64,000 bases of DNA from Flammulina velutipes (Eukaryota > Basidiomycota > Agaricomycetes > Agaricales > Physalacriaceae). The stretch lies in the NCBI GenBank assembly GCA_011800155.1, contig CM022369.1, forward strand, positions 2,108,001 through 2,172,000, in the 5' to 3' direction. Below the pieces are notes generated by a model. The model was not told where the DNA came from, searched no databases, and saw only the letters and a program-made list of their open reading frames with translations. Positions 22,674 to 34,487 of this stretch are shown piece by piece. A program made the translations under genes and the position numbers. Every line of letters begins with the position of its first letter. Within the stretch, counting starts at the first letter, position 1.

Positions 22674-25487
22674 TTACTGCCGTGTCTCGCAAGTAATCGA
22701 CGTCCAGTATGCCTGCTCCTCTGGACATGAGACAAGCACGCTGTTGATCGCGTCATTCAAGCCGTTTCCATCTACCCCCGCAGGTACCACCAGGCTTGCT
22801 CCAACATCAAGAGCCAGGCGGCGAACAGGCGATGCCTTGGGAAGTTTACTGTACGGACCTGGGACCGTGCCACGCGTTGGATGCGTGATGGTAAAATACG
22901 GCATGAACCTAGATCGTATGGACACGGACAACTAATTAGATGAAAAAACGGGTGAACTGGGGTTGCCACGAGGAGCTGGAGAACAAGCTGACCTTGCTTC
23001 CAGTCTTGCATGTTCGCTGGAGAAAACGCAACAGGAACCGAAGGATGACCTGTAGAATGTTTCAACAAAGAATGACGACGAAATGAGAAAATGATCACCT
23101 CTGATAATTCGGGGTTGCCGCCGCCAAGCTCCCACAGTGTCTTGGGTAACTCCTCCGCAAACCCCTCAGGCGTAGTGCTCGAGGCGTGTCTACCCAATCG
23201 CACGTGTCCTCGATAAAACGGATCGGTATCCAGCTAGGTAAAAACACGCGTCAAAAAAGCAGCTTCTTGAACTGAAGGAGGTCTGACATACGAGAATAAG
23301 CCGACAAATGAAATCAATTGCAGGCCTCTTCAAGGCAGACTTGGCGGAGATGGACACCGCGTGGCTGATGGCAGCGTTTAGGACATCGTTCAACTGATGC
23401 TTGTTCGCGTTAATCAAAGTCCAGATGGTTGGTAGTAGTGATGTGTATGCGGTCGATGTGAGCAGCCGGGTTGTCTGCACCGCGGAGGCGTTCTCTTGAC
23501 CGAGAGCTTGAAGGACGTACGTCTGCACGGCTCCAATACGCACGCTGCTGCCATTCCGAGATCGTGTCACTTGGCCATCCTGTTCAGCAGAGAGAAGCAA
23601 AGACGACAGCTCGCAGTAAATAATACTGAGATCTTGAAGCGCCTGCTCGATCTATAAGAAGTGATCAGCACGAATAACGCAAACTTTACGCAGCCCGGTG
23701 ACGCACTTTCATTTCTCGTCTTCCTCCTCCAGCAGAGAAGGGGAAGTAGGTGATCATATGGCCAAGTAAGCCGGACAGTTCGTCCAAAGAACTGTGGCCT
23801 TTCCCTTTCGACTGGGAAGATGTGAGGAACTAAGTCGGCTCTTGGGCTGAATCACCTACGTCTCTCTGAGTTTGGTTCTGAAGAATCTCGCCGTAGACGG
23901 CACGTGCGATCTCTCCGACTGCTAGAATCAGTTGAAGCTCCGTATCTGGTGGGTTTCCAGAGGGCGAGAAGACGGCCGCAGAGCAGTCAAGGAAAGTTGA
24001 TACTAACGTCGAATGTAGTACGTGGGCAAGGTGCTAGAGAGGTTTACCAGACTTAGAACATCGGCTTCGAATAGAGGAAGAGGACTCACAGTCATGAAAT
24101 TTGGATCGACGGTAGAGGATCCCGCATCGGTATCAGATACGCCGAGCAGGTCAGTGAGATAGAGCGTGTTCGATTGCAGGAACCCAGTCGAAGTGGATGC
24201 CGCTGCATCCTGCTGGAGCGCGAAGTCTTCATTACCGATCTCGTCTTCGTATTCCTCAGTCCACTGCCGGGATGTGAATGGCCGTCTGGAAGTGTTACGT
24301 GTTGCGGGTTTCAGGACGTCATCGAAAGCATTGTATGCTTCTGGAGAGGAGAATGAGGATGCAAAGTACCAACGAGGGCTATCGCTGTTCTTCGTTGATG
24401 CGATCGCGTGACGGAGAAATGATGATAATGACTTGAGTACGGCTAGTTTGGACTATAGATGATTTCAGATATGCAAATGGCGATACTCGGGGAATTGTAC
24501 TCACGCCTGGTGTGAGCACTACACTCGCCGTGGACGTCGCCTTGAGCGGTCCTTCAATGGCTTCAGAAAACTATATGAGAAGCAAGATAATAACATACCA
24601 TCGCTCTCTCCATATTTTGTTCCTGCATTTAATAGGCCCAAGTAGCCTTCGAGGACTCTCCTTCCTGGATGATTACCCGACTCATTCCAGCCGGCAACAA
24701 TTGATTCTGGTGTATGTTCCAAAAGCAGATCGATAAATCGGACAGCGTCTATTCGTATTTCCGGAAATATGTGGGTCTGCGCGGAGGTTGTGAAAAGTAA
24801 TAGAGAAGGGGCGTGGGGAGCTAGTTGATCCTAAAATTGAACTCAGTAGTGTGTGGAATTGATAGTACCATACGTACTTTGGGTATCCTTGGGAGGAGCC
24901 AATTGAAGAAAGCCAGTAATACTTTCCTAACGCTTGAGTCCTGCCCAAAAGTTATGTGTGCATCTAGGAAATTGATGACTGTCTTACCTCGTCGCCAATC
25001 ATTCGTGCACAAGCGGCCAATAGTGTTGGAAGCGATGGCTGAAGTAGTTCTGGATGGGCATCCAAGAGTTCTCGGAATCCAAGTATGGCATCTATACGCG
25101 TATGAACATCCGCAGGAGGGATAATACGACGGTTGCACGAACCTTTTCTGGTTCCAGCAGAGTAGTGTTTTGAATGTGCGACAAGCTCGTCGAAGGTTAG
25201 ACGTCGTTTGGTAGTCGGTATTTCAGTATCCTTGTCTTTTGTTATACTTTGGCTAGGCAGCGCGATAGCTGAACTCGAATAATGAGGTGAAAGTATCCGG
25301 ATTTAATTCATAACATACATCGAGCCTTGAAGGACGTGTCGATAGCATTGCTAGCTAACTGCTTGCCCTTTCCTAGTTTTAGTTTAGATTTCTAAGTGAT
25401 TTTAGCCTCTTGAACCGGTTCAAACGCGAAAGAACCCACAGTAAAGTCTGCAGCCTTGGCTTTCCGTTTTTTAGCACTTTTGGGCAT
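22674..25487 (-). CDS. IPI1: Pre-rRNA processing protein Ipi1/TEX10
   Basis: Ipi1 is part of the Rix1 complex, which processes ITS2 and remodels pre-60S particles in the nucleus. The start is MPKSAKKRKAKAADFT. Removal of a short intron with an in-frame stop joins it to KSKLKLGKGKQLASNAIDTS, then FKAR and, after another intron, an IALPSQSI segment, the standard Ipi1/TEX10 opening. Downstream come LTFDELVAHSKHYSAGTRK and the HEAT-like helical body (QTYVLQALGQENASAVQTTR and IDFICRLILLDTDPFYRGH). The last exon ends YWTSITCETRQ. The gene is long with many introns, so the product is TEX10-like in size rather than the short yeast form. Several internal exon borders were not resolved. Confidence 0.8.
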
Positions 25488-25734
25488 GATTGTATGACGC
25501 AGAAAAAAGTTGATCGGCGGTCCGGCGTTCCGAACACGAACGAACACAACTCGAACGCGTCTCTTCCTTTCCGACGACGACGACGTGCCGATACAGCAAC
25601 GAGCTCCAACAAGCTATAGAGTCTTCGTGATAATGCCTTCAGGATACTACCGGCGTACACTAGTTCTGGGACTCAGTATAATTGTGGACGTCGCCGTTCT
25701 CTCACACAAGACCGATGTATTTCACTCTGTCCTT
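25488..25734. other. Upstream region between IPI1 and the mannanase pseudogene
   Basis: This stretch holds the IPI1 promoter. It also holds an open frame starting at 25633 with no family resemblance. A counterpart of the mannanase signal-peptide exon was not found here. Confidence 0.4.
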
Positions 25735-26740
25735 TTGCCTTTGCCACACTTTCGTTTGTTGGAGCTAAATCCTGCGCGTTCCAACCTTCTACTGGGGAAT
25801 ATAGGAATGTATATCCAACAGACTAGTGGCTCCCCCTCTTAATCGCTCAACATGATGTCGATGTCATGTTCAAGGAAATGCAAGACGCTGTTGTGAAGTT
25901 CCTGTGAACAGGGGTAATCCTCCCTACAGAACCTATCCTTTTTGCCTTACATCCCAGGGCTTCAACGCCATCAACGCCACGGAACTTACCTCTGCACTTC
26001 GATCTAACTCGACGTACTATCAAGTTCGGAATGGATCTGACAGATTCCGACTGGACTCTCAATGATGGTCCCCAAGGACTACAGCGCCTTGATAATGACA
26101 TCGAAACTGCCGGGCGCTACGACATCAAGGTCATATTGGCTTTCACAAACAATTCGTTTGGAGCAACCCACGACGCCTTCTTTTCACATCCCGAAATTAA
26201 TGATTCCTATCGTACGTCTGCCACATCTGTGATGTCCTATGCTTGATATCCAGTACAGAGAGATACGTCAAAACGATCGTTGACCGTTCCAAAACCTCCC
26301 CGAATAAATTTACCTTATGAACGGAGCTCGCTGCAAAGGCGACACAGCTGGAGGCCCTAATTGCAATCCTCAGTCACGTCTGCTCAGCAAGTGGTTAGTA
26401 CAAGAAACAGTCTAATTTTGTCAGAGACCTGTCAGTCGCCTTTTTTTATCTTGTTTGGTCTATTAATAAACCTATAGCATTCCTGGCAGTGACCCAAACT
26501 GTTTAATCAGTACGGGTGGCGATGGTCAGTTCAACTGGGAAGAACCCAAGTTCTATTGGTACAACGGTGCTCTGAGATCTGATGTTATTGGCGGGCCGGC
26601 ACTCTGATTATTTTACCGTCTATTTCTCCATGCCTCGGTCCCAGCTTTCTTGGATTCTCAAATGTCTGTCACCCGTTGGTTCTTTCCCGACGATGTGCCG
26701 ATATAGACTTGTGACCTCAATCCTGAGATTTACTATAATT
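25735..26740 (+). pseudogene. Degenerate tandem copy of the GH5 mannanase
   Basis: The stretch aligns by eye with the intact mannanase just downstream, from the second exon (FVGANS region) to about the [17 protein letters not shown] region and a little beyond. Damage is plentiful. The Arg codon of the VLRTWG motif is a TGA stop (25905-25907). A 10-nt insertion at about 26042-26051, an imperfect local duplication, shifts the frame inside GSDWTLND. The [18 protein letters not shown] part is deleted together with its intron. About 7 nt are lost just before the MNEARC motif, removing the Trp-Glu before the catalytic NE. No signal peptide and no 3' half with the nucleophile region are present. It is therefore a dead, truncated duplicate. 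Confidence 0.88.
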
Positions 26741-26775
26741 ACGGACGGCTCTGGTCTCTTATTCTGACAATACCG

Positions 26776-28821
26776 ATGAAATCCCTTCTTTCTGTCGTCG
26801 CTTTAGCCATCGTGGCGCTCTGCAGTGCTGCCCGCCCTAAAGGATTTGTCACCACCAAAGGACGTAACTTTGTACTGGATGGAAAACCTTTCGTGAGTAC
26901 CCAGGTTCTATCCAACTCTCGTCGATTGACATGTATTCAGGCCTTCGTTGGAGCCAATTCGTATGTAAGCACGCCCTCAACATAGGAATGATGTTGCGAT
27001 TTTCTAAGTGATTGCCTAGTGGCTCCCGTTATTGACGAACCAACGCGACATCAATGCTACGTTCCAAGAAATGCAAGATGCTGGTATAAAGGTCCTGCGA
27101 ACATGGGTAATCCTCGCTGTAAAATCTGCTAGCGCGGCGGTTTATCGAGCCTAGGGCTTCAACGCAATTAATGCAACGGAACTGCCTTTCGCCCTCGAGT
27201 CCAATTTGACTTATTATCAAGTTTGGAACGGATCTGACTGGACGCTCAATGATGGACCCCAAGGATTAGAACGCCTGGATAATGTCATCGCAACTGCTGG
27301 ACGCTACGATATCAAAGTCATCTTGGCTTTCACGAATAATTGGATTGGATATGGAGTAAGAGAGATTCCTACCATGATAAACTAGATTTTAACAATCTGC
27401 GAAGGGATCTGAGCTGTATATCAACTGGATTGCTGGATCCGAAGCAACCCACGATGTTTTCTATTCACATCCAGATATCAACAAGTCCTATCGTACGTCC
27501 TTGAAAAATCTGATCACCACAAATTGAACATCCACAGAGAGATACGTGAAGACTATCGTCAACCGCTACAAGGATTCCTCCAACATATTCGCCTGGGAAC
27601 TTATGAACGAAGCTCGCTGCCGAGGAGACCTGCCTGGAAGCTCTGCGTGCGATCCTAAGTCTGGCTTGATCAGCAAGTGGTACAAGAAGCAGTCTGATTT
27701 CGTCAGAAATCTGTCAGTCTTGAATATCCTTTCTGTTTCGTCGTACATAACTAAACCCATAATGCTGGCAAGGGATCAACACCATTTGATTACTACGGGC
27801 GGTGAAGGTCAGTTCAACTGGAAACATCCTAAGCACTATTGGTACAATGGAGCATGGGAATCGGATTATAACTATAATGGGCAAGGTGTGCGTTGGTTAT
27901 ACCTGGTGTATAATTGCTTACTTCGTTCCCAGCTGGCGAAGACTTTGACAAAGACCTTAACCTCAGGAATATCGATTTTGGCACATATGTGAGTACTTCC
28001 ATCGCTCTCAAGTCGCAATGTCTGCATGTTCAACTCGACTAGCATATGTATCCTACTTTCTGGTAAGTCTCATACAAGCTACAACGTGTTACGTACTTAT
28101 GGACATGTAGGTATTCAAAGTTGGTGCGTGGATACTTTATGACAGTGTTGGATATCCCACAGAGGCTATTGTCAGGATACCCCAGGATCTAACTTTTCAG
28201 TCGAGAAATGGGGTTTAGAATGGATCGAAGACCACGCAAAAGGTGAAGTCCACTAAACTCCTTGTTCCAGTCTCACATTGAGATGATTTCCCAGCGGCAC
28301 AAAAGATCGGAAAGCCTCTCATCTTGGAGGAATTCGGACATCCCGGTCTAGGTTAGCTTTCTACCTTTGCGGCTGCATACTGTTCTAACTCAGCACGACG
28401 TCAAGAAAACAAAACCGAATTCTATCCATCTTGGGTAGGCAAAGCCCTCAAGAGCGGACACAGCGGGTATGCATGTTCTAACGCCGCATCTTTGCATTCC
28501 TTCAGTTATTTTCACTGTCAGTATCATGCCATGGCAATTTGGAATGCTTAACTTGACCGAGTACGGCGGCAACCGGCTCATCAAGTATGCCGACGCTATT
28601 ATCGACGGCGCGTCCCCCAACGATGGTACGCTTGAGTTGAGGTATTTCGTTCAAAACGTCCTGAGCTCCATGACACCAGGTTTTACATATTACAAGAACC
28701 AGACAGCGGTCTGGTCCGTCTTCACGTACGCCTTTCATTGTGTATAACTGGGAATTTTTGACAATGGGTTTTCTATAGCTCTGCGGCGGAGGCGCAAAAC
28801 AGACGGTCATGGATAGTTTAA
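26776..28821 (+). CDS. Secreted GH5 endo-beta-1,4-mannanase
   Basis: This glycoside hydrolase cleaves beta-mannan backbones in plant cell walls (GH5 subfamily 7 type). A signal peptide ([18 protein letters not shown]) leads into [17 protein letters not shown] and FVGANSYWLPLL. Core motifs follow: [25 protein letters not shown]-like positions replaced by the fungal-style [19 protein letters not shown], then the acid/base motif [11 protein letters not shown]. Later come [20 protein letters not shown], an FGTYHMYP-like segment, and LEEFGHPG with the nucleophile Glu. The end reads [15 protein letters not shown] before TAA at 28819-28821. No CBM1 module is visible, so it is a single-domain enzyme. 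The gene has many short introns, and the degenerate copy sits directly upstream in the same orientation. Confidence 0.88.
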
Positions 28822-28990
28822 TTCTGTGGCAGAGAAATGGTTAAAGTGGAAATCGGGTGACAGACTACCACTCACTATTTTGGTTTCGACACCCGTGTTC
28901 GAATAAATACGAAAGGTTGCATCTAACCGACTCCCAAGTACGAATTCTTAGGCTATACTCAGTGTGCGTAGCGGGCTGGAACGGCGAGAC

Positions 28991-29197
28991 TCACGAAATC
29001 TGCACCTTTTTACTTCCTTGGATTAGGTTGTACGAGTAAGTACTCCCGGCGTCCAGAAGGAGCGACACGCTGTCGGACTGGGGAATTCGTAGGGTGGCGC
29101 CGTTCCCACGCGAAGTGGCGGCTTGCAGCATGGCCACATCTGCACCGTCATTGACAAGCTCGACTGTGACCTCAAATGGCAGAGTGTTTGTTGGCAT
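28991..29197 (-). CDS. Small hypothetical protein
   Basis: The frame reads MPTNTLPFEVTVELVNDGAD, continues with a beta-strand-like pattern (RIPQSDSVSLLLDAGSTYSY) and ends KKVQIS. It remains open upstream of this ATG to about 29285, so a spliced first exon may add residues such as FPNSENNAFAASATPTSLVS. I do not recognise a family with certainty. The hydrophobic/polar alternation suggests a small beta-sandwich, and amino acid composition looks coding rather than random. It lies between the mannanase and NPC2 stops. Confidence 0.4.
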   Translation of the reverse strand: MPTNTLPFEVTVELVNDGADVAMLQAATSRGNGATLRIPQSDSVSLLLDAGSTYSYNLIQGSKKVQIS

Positions 29198-29406
29198 GAG
29201 GGATACAAGACTGGTGGGAGTCGCGGAAGCAGCGAAGGCATTGTTCTCCGAATTGGGAAACCGAAAGGAAGAGGGAAGGACTTATTGTCCGGTGCACACT
29301 GCAGAAGGTTAAAAAATATTCAATTGAAGGCGTGTAAGGAATCATTAGATACTAAGTAACATGATGAGCCATGGTGAGCCGAACACAAACACACTGGATA
29401 ACGTGA

Positions 29407-30118
29407 TTACAGCCAGTCGTACAGAGACCTGCCCTTCATAAAGTCGATCTTGAGCTTTAAGCAGCACAAATCATCATCATCGACGGTGTATGCCTTGACG
29501 TCAACGGCGAACTTGGCTAATAAAGAGTCAGGCAAGATACAAGATCGATACGGACATGAACGTACCTTTGGGGATTTCTTTGGGTAGTTCAACAGTCTGT
29601 GTGATAACATAGCTGTCCTCTTTGACGGGGCATGATATGCTTGCATTTGCATTCCGTCTGAGCAGGCGTTAGGATGGCGTGTGATTAGGTAAAAGGGAAC
29701 ATACGCTTCTTCGCAAAGGTCAAACTCTTTCTTTAGCAGAGTAATCAAGCCCAGTTTGACTACAACGTCCGCGTATGCGCCCTCCTAAATGCGATAGTTA
29801 GCATCTTATCGGCCGAAAGGTAGGTTACCCACCTCGATTGTCTCCTTGACTGTTCCCCGTACTTCGACAGTCATGTTTTCTCCGGGTTTTGGAGGGTCAG
29901 GGGATACCACGATGGACTCAATGTCTATCACGTCTGTGCTGGAGCCTGTATCACGATTAATGGAGGCTGAGACTGTCCAAGACAAGAGACTGACCACAGT
30001 CTTCATAGCTCCAGCTCTCTGAGATGCGAACTGAGCCGTCGTCGTTGAGAACAGCCTGTTTGACAGTGGCAGCGAGGGCAAGCGAGGCAAGCAACAGCGA
30101 AAAGAATGGACGTATCAT
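29407..30118 (-). CDS. NPC2: NPC2/ML-domain lipid transfer protein
   Basis: This small secreted or vacuolar protein with an MD-2-related lipid-recognition fold carries sterols or phospholipids (phosphatidylglycerol/phosphatidylinositol transfer in fungi). It starts MIRPFFSLLLASLALAATV, a signal peptide. Splicing gives ISESWSYEDCG, then STDVIDIESIVVSPDPPKPG and NMTVEVRGTVKETIEEGAYA. The rest reads DVVVKLGLITLLKKEFDLCEE, NASISCPVKEDSYVITQTVE and LPKEIPKAKFAVDVKAYTVD, ending FMKGRSLYDWL. The Cys positions (EDCG, DLCEE, SCPV, DLCC) fit the three-disulfide ML pattern. Four introns are evident. It is divergent from the membrane protein gene with 167 bp between starts. Confidence 0.88.
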
Positions 30119-30285
30119 GGTGGTTCGTGAGCGAGGCGGAGTCACACTGTCACACTGTGACGACTGAACTGCCTGTTTCTGACGCAATGTGGCTGTGTCG
30201 CCTTGCCTCTTTCCGCAGCGTCCATCTTGTCTGCGACGCTCGCTTTCTTTTCTTTTAAACTCGCAGACTTCCTTCATTCTCGGCT

Positions 30286-31461
30286 ATGAAACCTAGAGAC
30301 TACTGTTGCTGCGCCATTCCTATTGTTAATGCAGGCGTATACGCTACGTTGCTTGAGCAGCTCGTTGCAGGAGCGGTCATTGGCGTCCTGGCGCTAGCAA
30401 CACCAGACAGTACGCCAATTTGTAACTTTGCTCTTATCCATACCTTAACCAGACTACAGTCGTCGGTGCTGCAACGCCTTCATTTGCTTCTTGGGTCTTT
30501 GGAATCGTGTGCATCGCGCTGGCCGCTGTTCAAGTGCTTGGCTTTATCGCAGTTGCAAGGGTACGCTTATTGTCACTATTTCCGCCCCCAGATGCCGACT
30601 AGCTCCCAAGGAAAAATCTATATTGTTCCGTCGGTTTCTAAGTCTTCATCTCATGCTTCTCCTCGCCGCTTTCTCCTTGGGAGCCGCGTGGACCGTCTGG
30701 TCTGCCGTCCGCCACAGTGAGGCAAAGACAGACTGTATCAATGATTTCTACGACAAATCAGACTCTATGCAAGCAGACCAGGCAGACAAACTCTGCGAGA
30801 TCTTTCCCTGGGTTGACATCGGTATCATGGGTGGTCTTCTCGCTTTGTTTGGTATCATGCACGTAAGTTCGCATCCATCTCGCGCATTTGCTGTTTGGTA
30901 ACCATCGTACAGATCTACCTCTACTTTGTATTGAGCTCGTACAGTTCTGGCCAAGTCAGAGATCATGCCAAGTACGACGCCATCAATGAGTCTGCCACCG
31001 CATTCAATGACGGTATCCCAATGCGTACTCGAGGTCAAACATGGGACACACCAGTCAACAATACTGATCAGACAGTCTACGGACATCGGCGGCAAGACAG
31101 CAGCATAAGCATGTCAGATGTCATGGCTCAGCCGGTCCACAAACAGGTGGATGATTATTCAGACTACCGCTCTGCGTATCCACCACAACCCGCCCACCTC
31201 ATGGAAGACAACACAACCCCCAAGTACAGCGAGAACTTTTATGGAGGCCCTTCCCCGCACGGAGAGCGGCCACCTAACGCACAGGTTCACCCCGGTCAGT
31301 GATGCACTTTCCTATCCAAGCAGGGGCAGCACTTGTGGCGGTTCCAGCTGGTCTGTCTACGGGTTTCCATTGCATTGTGATCATATGCTGACTTGCTTTC
31401 TGTAGCGGAAGGATCTTTCAGACGGAAAACTCCTAGAGCACATCCCTGGGGATACTCATAA
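30286..31461 (+). CDS. Four-helix integral membrane protein, function unknown
   Basis: I recognise this as a protein conserved in basidiomycetes but cannot assign a function. The N-terminus is MKPRDYCCCAIPIVNAG, with a Cys triplet suited to palmitoylation. Four hydrophobic segments follow: VNAGVYATLLEQLVAGAVIG, FGIVCIALAAVQVLGFIAV, HLMLLLAAFSLGAAWTVWSA, and DIGIMGGLLALFGIMHIYLY. A larger loop between the third and fourth holds two Cys (TDCINDF and KLCEIFPW), a layout reminiscent of tetraspanins though the CCG motif is missing. The C-terminal tail is about 120 residues, hydrophilic, and ends RRKTPRAHPWGYS. Introns fall near 30411-30459, 30560-30608, 30863-30912 and 31297-31405. Confidence 0.7.
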
Positions 31462-31878
31462 TCTTCCCATCATTGGACATTTGGACTAATATGCATGTAC
31501 ACCTATATCATCTATTGTATATCCAGCGGATTCCCGTTTTCTTTCCAGGCGTTGACATCGAAGGCCACCTCAGTTCCCGTCATGTCAAACCGAGTTCATA
31601 CTGCATAGGTTCAGCGCTCTTGGGGACGCCAAGGTTACCAGATCATGATGCAACATTCAATACCGTTTGAGAGCGTCACAACGAGTCAACGACAGTTATC
31701 GGACGCATCATTTGTCGCTTGTTCTTCGGATACCTTCCGTTCTTTCGACAAGAGCAGAATGATTTAGAAAACTTGATCATTCCTGTTGAAGACCATTCAC
31801 GACCTCACCAGACTAGGAGGCATCCTGGTGTGCGCAAACGACAATGATACAATAAATTGATGTTGGGTTATGTATCGT
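31462..31878. other. Convergent 3' region, nothing recognised
   Basis: About 417 bp lie between the stops of the membrane protein gene and the MEMO1 gene. Only 3' UTR-like AT-rich sequence is visible. Confidence 0.5.
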
Positions 31879-33198
31879 CTAGAATTTAGCCCAAGCACTT
31901 GCGTAGCTTACGCTTGAATCCCTGATATTGACGCAGGCGCTGCTCTGTTCATATCGAACCCACTTTAGCGTTGGTTTCAGCCCTTCCTGGTTCTGTAAAG
32001 TTGATAGTGCTCCAAGGAGGACACCGATGGGATGACGCCCGCATATTGTGTTGTGGGTCTTCGATAGATACGCTGCAAAGTGAGTATGCGACTCCGCGGC
32101 TGACGAAGGGGGGATGGTTAGAATGTCCATGGCTTCATGGTCCAGGCGACTGATAGATTCGTGGATTGGATGTGTGGACTTGGGGGAAATGCTTGATGTC
32201 AACTTGAAGGCGGGCGTATCGCTGGGAGCTGGCTCGGGGTAGTAATAGGTATAAGAGAAGCGCGTTCCCCTTTCGAGGAATGAGTCTAAGTGATAAGGTT
32301 GAGGTTATAGGACCTACCAATGACAGAAGTCGCTCGAAACGACACAGAATGTGTCTTCTCGTGCGAGGTAAGGGGCCAAGAGCTCCCCGAAAGATGCTTC
32401 ACTTTGTTTAGAGATCGCGCCCACGACGATGGGTACTATCGAAATGTCGCGTCTGGTACGCAAGTCAGAGGCGTCAGTCGTGCAGTATTCGCTACCTACC
32501 CTTCGAAGATCTTTCGCACGTATGGGAGATGCATTTCCAGGCTATGTTCCGCCTCGTCATCCTCGATGTCAAGAATGTCGAATCGATTGGTATCACGGAG
32601 CTCCTTGATAGCTGTAATCGTGTAAATTAATCCTTAGATACCGCTGAGCAAAACTTACTGTCAAGGTCCAGGGGGAGATTGCCAATCGGAGTCTCGTACT
32701 CCTTACAAGCAGATAAGGCGCAACCCTGGATATAAAGATGGTGCGAGGGGCCCAGAATGAAGACGCGTTTACTGAGAGGGAAGGTTAGCAGGCGAATTCC
32801 ATTTGTACGATACATACATCTTCGTGACGTCGATACTCTTATACGCCCACGCAGCAGCGGGCCCAGAATAAGAATAACCAGCATGACTGGTGATAGAGTT
32901 AGTTCCGATTCAAGGCGGCAAGGATAAATGCTAACGGAGCAATGACTGCTTTACAGCCTTGAATAGGATAGGTATCCTCTGTGTCGCCTACATCGGCTAG
33001 CCAGCCATCCAGCTCTTGCGAGAGTTTCTTGCCTACGAACTATCAATCAACGAATGAGCACAAGTGTTGCGTTACTTACCGTCGCTGGAATACCAGCTAC
33101 CCGCATGCGTCGCCAATCGTACTTCATCACTTCTGATAAAGAATTTCAGTATATACTTAGAGAGATTAAAAGTGGACTTCTGACGATTTCCTAGGCAT
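31879..33198 (-). CDS. MHO1: MEMO1 family protein (yeast Mho1-like)
   Basis: MEMO1 proteins are a widespread family related to nonheme-iron dioxygenases; human MEMO1 binds copper or iron and affects cell motility. After a tiny first exon (MPRKS), splicing gives [15 protein letters not shown] and [17 protein letters not shown]. The conserved core follows: [54 protein letters not shown] and [20 protein letters not shown]. The His and Cys residues of the metal site are in place. It ends SYASAWAKF. The first exon with donor GTCAGA is my best model but is the weakest part. The gene starts 174 bp behind the RPL32 stop on the same strand. Confidence 0.85.
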
Positions 33199-33372
33199 CG
33201 ATCTCGATAGCAGGAGGAAACCAGTTACAGCTGTTCTCACGATCACGCTCATTGAGTCCTTCAAAAAAATGTACATTCATGGGAGAGTGCATGATCACAT
33301 GGCCATTGTTGCAGCATAGTGAGAAGGTACATATGGATAGTGGGAAATGCAAATGACAACATGAAAAACACA

Positions 33373-33912
33373 CTACTCCTCCGACCGCAGACGGGCAGCT
33401 GCGTTCGTCACTTTGATACCTAGGACCTTGGCCCTATATAGTGCATGAGCAGGATTCACAAAGCAGATAACGAATTGTCGTACCTCTCCAAGATCGTTGT
33501 GCGGTTCCGGCTGCTGACGTTGTGCGCAATCTCGGCAGCAAAAGTTTTGTTGTGCATCAAGAGCAGGTCGACCTCCCGTACGTTGTTGACAAGGAATTTT
33601 TTGAGGCCGTTGGGGAGAAGATGTCTTGTCTTCTTGTTGCTTCCGTAACCGATCTAGGATTGGGTTCGATTGGAATATACATGGGATAGCGGAGGATACA
33701 CACCTTGGGCATAGCAGTCTGGCCCTTGAAGCGCCTGCGCACTCTGTTATCGATACCCTTGGGCTTCCTCCATGCCTCCTTGACACCGTGGTAGCGATCT
33801 GACTGATGGCGCCTATAATATGGCGTTGAATATGTGGCGATTAAAGTTGCGAATGTTAAACGAACTTGAATTTGTTGGTGCGCTTCTTGACGATGGGGAT
33901 CTTGACGGCCAT
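33373..33912 (-). CDS. RPL32: Cytosolic 60S ribosomal protein eL32
   Basis: This protein is a structural component of the large cytosolic ribosomal subunit. Exons read [16 protein letters not shown], then [20 protein letters not shown] with [16 protein letters not shown], and [20 protein letters not shown]. The end reads [19 protein letters not shown]. Sequence order and length (about 130 residues) match eL32. The ATG sits at 33910-33912. Three or more short introns are present, as usual for fungal ribosomal protein genes. No snoRNA boxes were noticed in its introns. Confidence 0.95.
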
Positions 33913-34487
33913 TGCGATCTATATGGAGGAGAAGCGTCTCAGCAAGAGTTGGGGAAGATCGAGGACAAGGTGCAAGGGAAGAAATTTTCAGAGTGCGCCA
34001 TCGTCATCCAAACGTCCAAGTATCCATCCAGCTCAAATTTTGTCCATGCGACCATGAAAAGACCTCAATATGCTCGTACAGCGCAGCGGAACACTGTCGA
34101 ACTGAGAAAATGACAGCGATTTGGGACACGTACAGGTGGTTGGCTTGAGGGAGTCGGTGCGTCGAACAGAAATCTGTCCTGTGCCTTCGGCGTCACGCTA
34201 CGGTGTGACAAAATGTGACGAATGACGTAAATTCGGCATTGTGCGCCACGCTTCCCCGCGTCTCTAATAAATTGTACCGCGATAAGCTAGCCGATGCTAT
34301 AAACATTGAAATAGTGCTACAGTGATATCTCTGGGCAAGCTTGCGCTTGTAAATTATGTGGTCATTTCTCCGCAGACCCAGGGAGGTTTCCGATTACTGT
34401 CCGGAACCAATGGCACGCAGCCATGAGGAGCAGAAGCGGATTTAATCTGATAATACCATCAGCCATCGTAGCATACGAGACGCGGCC
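33913..34487. other. Divergent intergenic region, RPL32 / PAS kinase
   Basis: About 575 bp hold both promoters. A CRE-like TGACGTAA lies at 34223. Short open frames occur but none has a recognisable domain. Confidence 0.5.
34223..34230 (+). promoter_or_regulatory. CRE/ATF-like site TGACGTAA
   Basis: An 8-bp match to the bZIP ATF/CREB consensus lies between RPL32 and the PAS-kinase-type gene, next to further TGACG half-sites. Binding is inferred from the sequence only. Confidence 0.35.

Noticed and set aside
25633..25842. Open frame starting MPSGYYRRTLVLGLSI as a real small secreted protein
   Set aside because: Its 3' half overlaps the mannanase pseudogene remnant, so the frame is more likely accidental.
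30748..31095. 115-codon minus-strand frame
   Set aside because: It is antisense to the third and fourth helix region of the membrane protein gene and has no domain.
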